Origin: Hemicentrotus pulcherrimus
Taxonomy: Eukaryota; Echinodermata; Echinoidea; Camarodonta; Strongylocentrotidae
DNA: 10,565 bases
NCBI GenBank assembly: GCA_003118195.1
Contig: BEXV01000554.1
Span: 195,208 to 205,772 of the forward strand
Direction: 5' to 3'
Every line of letters begins with the position of its first letter. Position 1 is the stretch's first letter. This document shows, piece after piece, positions 9,701 through 10,565 of the stretch. The notes under the pieces were generated by a model. The model was not told the origin of the DNA. It saw only the letters and a list, made by a program, of their open reading frames with translations, and searched no databases. The position numbers and the translations under genes were made by a program.

Positions 9701-10001
9701 TTCCAGCTCCTCTCTCTCCATCACGTCCCCTTCCTCTCACTCCTTCTGTGTCCCTTCCTCCTCTTCGGAAGTTATCTCCCCTGAATCTGTCAGCCATCAT
9801 GGCGTCTCCTCTATCACGACTTCCTTCTCTCCTGTTCTGTCTTCTCCCCATGACGTTATCTCCACCCGTAGCACCTCCTCTGCCTTGTCCTCTGGTCCCA
9901 CCCCGTCGAGATCCTCTTCGTCTACCCCTCCCACGGTCATCTCTCAAGTTAGGACGAGACGCAAAACGTCCTCCGTTGTCTTCATCATCATCACCCCACA
10001 T
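2857..10001 (-). CDS. ZNFX1: ZNFX1-like SF1 RNA helicase with NFX1 zinc fingers (four exons, two in-frame stops)
   Basis: This is the span of the coding sequence, read on the minus strand as join(10001-9520, 9236-4518, 4192-4084, 3750-2857). The joined frame has 2068 codons including the final stop, close to the roughly 1900-residue vertebrate proteins. Domain order is RG/RGG-rich N-terminus (1-160), helical N-terminal region (about 165-340), SF1 helicase (about 560-1240) with every core motif, a cysteine-rich NFX1 finger array (about 1285-1725), the short QLEDCGH segment, a CPRC knuckle and an RGG tail. That order is diagnostic of ZNFX1, an RNA helicase that in other animals acts in antiviral RNA sensing or in small-RNA granules. 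Codons 232 (TGA) and 1573 (TAA) are in-frame stops, so as written the gene cannot make the full protein. Orthology to ZNFX1 rests on motifs and architecture. Whether this is the single ortholog or one of several paralogs cannot be seen. The start is the first ATG in exon 1; an upstream coding exon is possible. Confidence 0.9.
3751..4083 (-). other. Intron 3 (phase 0)
   Basis: This 333-nt AT-rich intron starts GTAATAC and ends CATTTTCAAG at 3751. It joins KLS to VKTCPRC in phase 0. Confidence 0.83.
4084..4192 (-). CDS. ZNFX1: ZNFX1-like exon 3: QLEDCGH segment
   Basis: This small 109-nt exon encodes 36 residues (1735-1770), beginning YIQLEDCGHYFEVEGLD and ending AEIFTKLS. The QLEDCGH...E.E.LD pattern is the conserved link between the finger array and the C-terminal domain in ZNFX1 proteins. 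Both edges obey the GT-AG rule: the acceptor AG is at 4194-4193, and the donor is TCG followed by GTAATA at 4083. The frame is continuous with exon 2 (phase 2) and exon 4 (phase 0). Confidence 0.88.
4193..4517 (-). other. Intron 2 (phase 2)
   Basis: This is a 325-nt AT-rich intron. The donor GTGAGC follows exon AG, and the acceptor CGTCTATAG ends at 4193. Splicing rebuilds an Arg codon (AG plus G) leading into YIQLEDCGH, the conserved ZNFX1 continuation after the finger array. Confidence 0.82.
4518..9236 (-). CDS. ZNFX1: ZNFX1-like exon 2: helical N-terminal region, SF1 helicase core, NFX1 zinc fingers
   Basis: This 4719-nt exon encodes residues 161-1734. Early on, a helical segment around LLREILEKDPSEAA resembles the helical N-terminal region of ZNFX1. 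The helicase core carries Walker A GPPGTGKT (643-650), motif Ia around CYTNHALDQF, Walker B VVVEEAAE (E1004, E1005), motif III GDHQQLRP (1029-1036), QHRM (1070-1073), motif V DNYQGEEND (1183-1191) and motif VI SRAKKG with Arg1221. Nothing catalytic looks lost. Two likely coiled coils (about 730-765 and 940-975) and an acidic run (861-876) sit between motifs Ia and II, the usual place for the large insertion in this family. From about 1285 to 1725 comes a dense array of CGH-centred NFX1-type fingers. The frame is stopped by TGA at 9025-9023 and TAA at 5002-5000, and continues unchanged after each. The exon ends at AG followed by GTGAGC, a near-consensus donor. Confidence 0.9.
5000..5002 (-). 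other. In-frame TAA stop at codon 1573, inside the NFX1 finger array
   Basis: The TAA lies between CGHEVTV and CCNESDAC, and the frame continues without shift into EEILICGHKCKGTC. A neighbouring finger of the same array, near 5257-5213, reads CGHEIIEK followed by CCHNSKC, which aligns with the stop falling where that finger has lysine (AAG). This internal comparison argues that a sense codon was lost. A product stopped here would keep the whole helicase and most fingers but lose the last fingers and the C-terminal domain. Confidence 0.9.
9023..9025 (-). other. In-frame TGA stop at codon 232
   Basis: The TGA follows TTTATTTGC (Phe-Ile-Cys), and the same frame then reads ALGAEQTV into the long helicase frame. 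There is no length change, so this is a substitution rather than a frameshift. A CGA arginine codon changed by C to T would produce it, and the C would have been in a CpG, a common deamination site; that ancestral codon is inferred. If translation stops here, only the RGG region and a fragment of the helical region are made. Downstream ATGs at codons 242, 246 and 248 could in principle restart translation. Confidence 0.9.
9237..9519 (-). other. Intron 1 (phase 2)
   Basis: This is a 283-nt intron. The donor is GTATAG directly after exon 1, and the acceptor is a pyrimidine-rich TTCTACCATTTCAG ending at 9237. Joining AG from exon 1 to A of exon 2 gives an Arg codon and moves straight into the conserved YGQTQGRYP segment. 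Confidence 0.82.
9520..10001 (-). CDS. ZNFX1: ZNFX1-like exon 1: acidic start then RG/RGG-rich N-terminus
   Basis: This exon encodes residues 1-160 plus two bases of codon 161. The ATG at 10001-9999 has A at -3 and opens MWGDDDEDNGG. Arginine and glycine then dominate, with many RG, RGG, GRG and RRG steps (for example GRGRRRG, RFRGDNFRRGG, TRGRGQRGG). Such tracts in RNA helicases usually bind RNA and are arginine-methylation targets that help recruitment to granules; that role is inferred here. The exon ends in AG followed by GTATAG, a good 5' splice site, and beyond it the frame turns into unrelated sequence before a stop. The frame is open upstream of the ATG to a TAA at 10049-10047, and a 3' splice site at 10023-10022 lies between, so translation may begin in an earlier exon. 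Confidence 0.82.
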
Positions 10002-10021
10002 CTTCGTCAATTTCCAGATAT

Positions 10022-10045
10022 CTAAAGTATACAGAGAAACATATG
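10022..10045 (-). other. Probable 3' splice site upstream of the ATG
   Basis: Read on the minus strand, a pyrimidine-rich stretch, TTTCTCTGTATACTTTAG, ends in AG at 10023-10022, 20 nt before the ATG, and is preceded by A-rich sequence that could hold a branch point. The frame is open from here into exon 1 (I-W-K-L-T-K-M). This suggests an upstream exon that holds 5' UTR or the true start. I could not identify that exon between here and 10565. Confidence 0.5.
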
Positions 10046-10117
10046 ATTAAGTTCTATAAGAAAATATAAATAAAGTTATAAACATATATTTTTTTTGTGG
10101 CTTATACAATGAAACTT

Positions 10118-10280
10118 GTCTATAAAGACCACCAAAGGGAGACAAGAAAAGCGGTGTTTACAGACAGGTGATCTTTATGTACCGGTTCCTTTAGAACATG
10201 ATTCAATGAGAAACCATTTTCAAGGGAAACAAAAAATGACGTCTATGTAGGCAGGCGGTCGCTAAGCCAGGTTTGACTGT
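10118..10280. repeat. Degenerate dispersed repeat with internal sub-units and inverted copy
   Basis: Related short units recur here. GTGTTTACAGACAGGTGATC (from 10154) resembles GTCTATGTAGGCAGGCGGTC (from 10241), each followed by a short TA-containing stretch and a GGTT. The reverse complement of 10118-10133 matches 10167-10182 at 13 of 16 positions. The GACAGGTGGTCTTTATAG-like motif recalls short dispersed repeats I associate with marine invertebrate genomes, but this is from memory. It is probably intronic or 5' flanking DNA of the gene. Confidence 0.5.
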
Positions 10281-10550
10281 ATATCTATTCAAACATGCAT
10301 ACTTGCCGATTAATGTAACATTGACACTACCCTTTGTTTTAGACAATAGAGTACATAGTAAAGCCTAAGTAGGATTGTTTTCTTTCATTTAATGGTTGCA
10401 TGCTGAATTCATATAGGATCAACATACATTAGATACAGAAGGGGCTGCAGCGTTAGCTTAACGATATTCCAGCCTTAAGTTTAAACTTGTAAGAGGACAC
10501 TTTTTTTTTTGTCTCGAAATTTGAAAATTTGACATTTTGTCCCGTTGGGA
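10281..10550. other. Unassigned flank
   Basis: No gene, promoter motif or splice-flanked exon could be recognised in this stretch. It contains a T10 run at 10501-10510 followed by AT-rich sequence leading to the poly-G end, which may be the edge of a dispersed repeat. Confidence 0.4.
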
Positions 10551-10565
10551 GGGGGGGGGGGGGGG
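10551..10565. repeat. G15 homopolymer at window end
   Basis: Fifteen G residues end the window, preceded by GGGA. This is a likely contig edge or collapsed homopolymer. Confidence 0.85.

Noticed and set aside
9489..10025. Plus-strand Ser/Thr/Pro-rich open frames opposite exon 1
   Set aside because: They are the antisense of Arg/Gly-rich codons, which naturally lack stops; no independent coding sign was seen.

Overview
The window looks like nuclear DNA from an invertebrate animal. The genes are split by short GT-AG introns, the intergenic DNA is AT-rich, and the only recognisable gene belongs to a family (ZNFX1, NFX1-type zinc finger-containing protein 1) found in animals and some other eukaryotes. 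A marine invertebrate such as a mollusc or an invertebrate deuterostome would fit, but the sequence alone does not settle the group. No bacterial, viral or organellar gene is visible.

Layout. Positions 1-2600 are AT-rich DNA with no supportable gene. From about 10021 down to 2857 the minus strand carries one large ZNFX1-like gene. It has four recognisable coding exons: 10001-9520 (Arg/Gly-rich N-terminus), 9236-4518 (N-terminal helical region, superfamily 1 helicase, NFX1 zinc fingers), 4192-4084 (a short conserved segment) and 3750-2857 (a CPRC zinc knuckle, a helical region, a short C/H finger and an RGG tail). Three introns of 283, 325 and 333 nt join them, and the reading frame is kept across every junction. 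The exon sum from the ATG is 6204 nt, or 2068 codons including the final stop. Residue numbers below use that ATG as residue 1. A good 3' splice site just upstream of the ATG suggests at least one more 5' exon, not identified. Positions 10030-10565 hold a small degenerate repeat and a poly-G end, and no recognised gene.

The main anomaly is that the otherwise intact frame is broken twice by in-frame stop codons, with no frameshift at either place: TGA at 9025-9023 (codon 232) and TAA at 5002-5000 (codon 1573). Conserved-looking protein continues in the same frame on both sides. All helicase motifs and the zinc-binding cysteines remain. The locus is therefore a very young pseudogene or null allele, a copy with sequence errors, or, least likely, a recoded gene.

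Biology. ZNFX1 proteins are RNA helicases of the UPF1-like SF1 group. They act in RNA surveillance: antiviral double-stranded RNA sensing in vertebrates, and small-RNA inheritance granules in nematodes. This copy is unusual in having RG/RGG-rich RNA-binding tails at both ends and only a reduced C/H finger near the C-terminus. I do not see an undescribed multi-gene system here.
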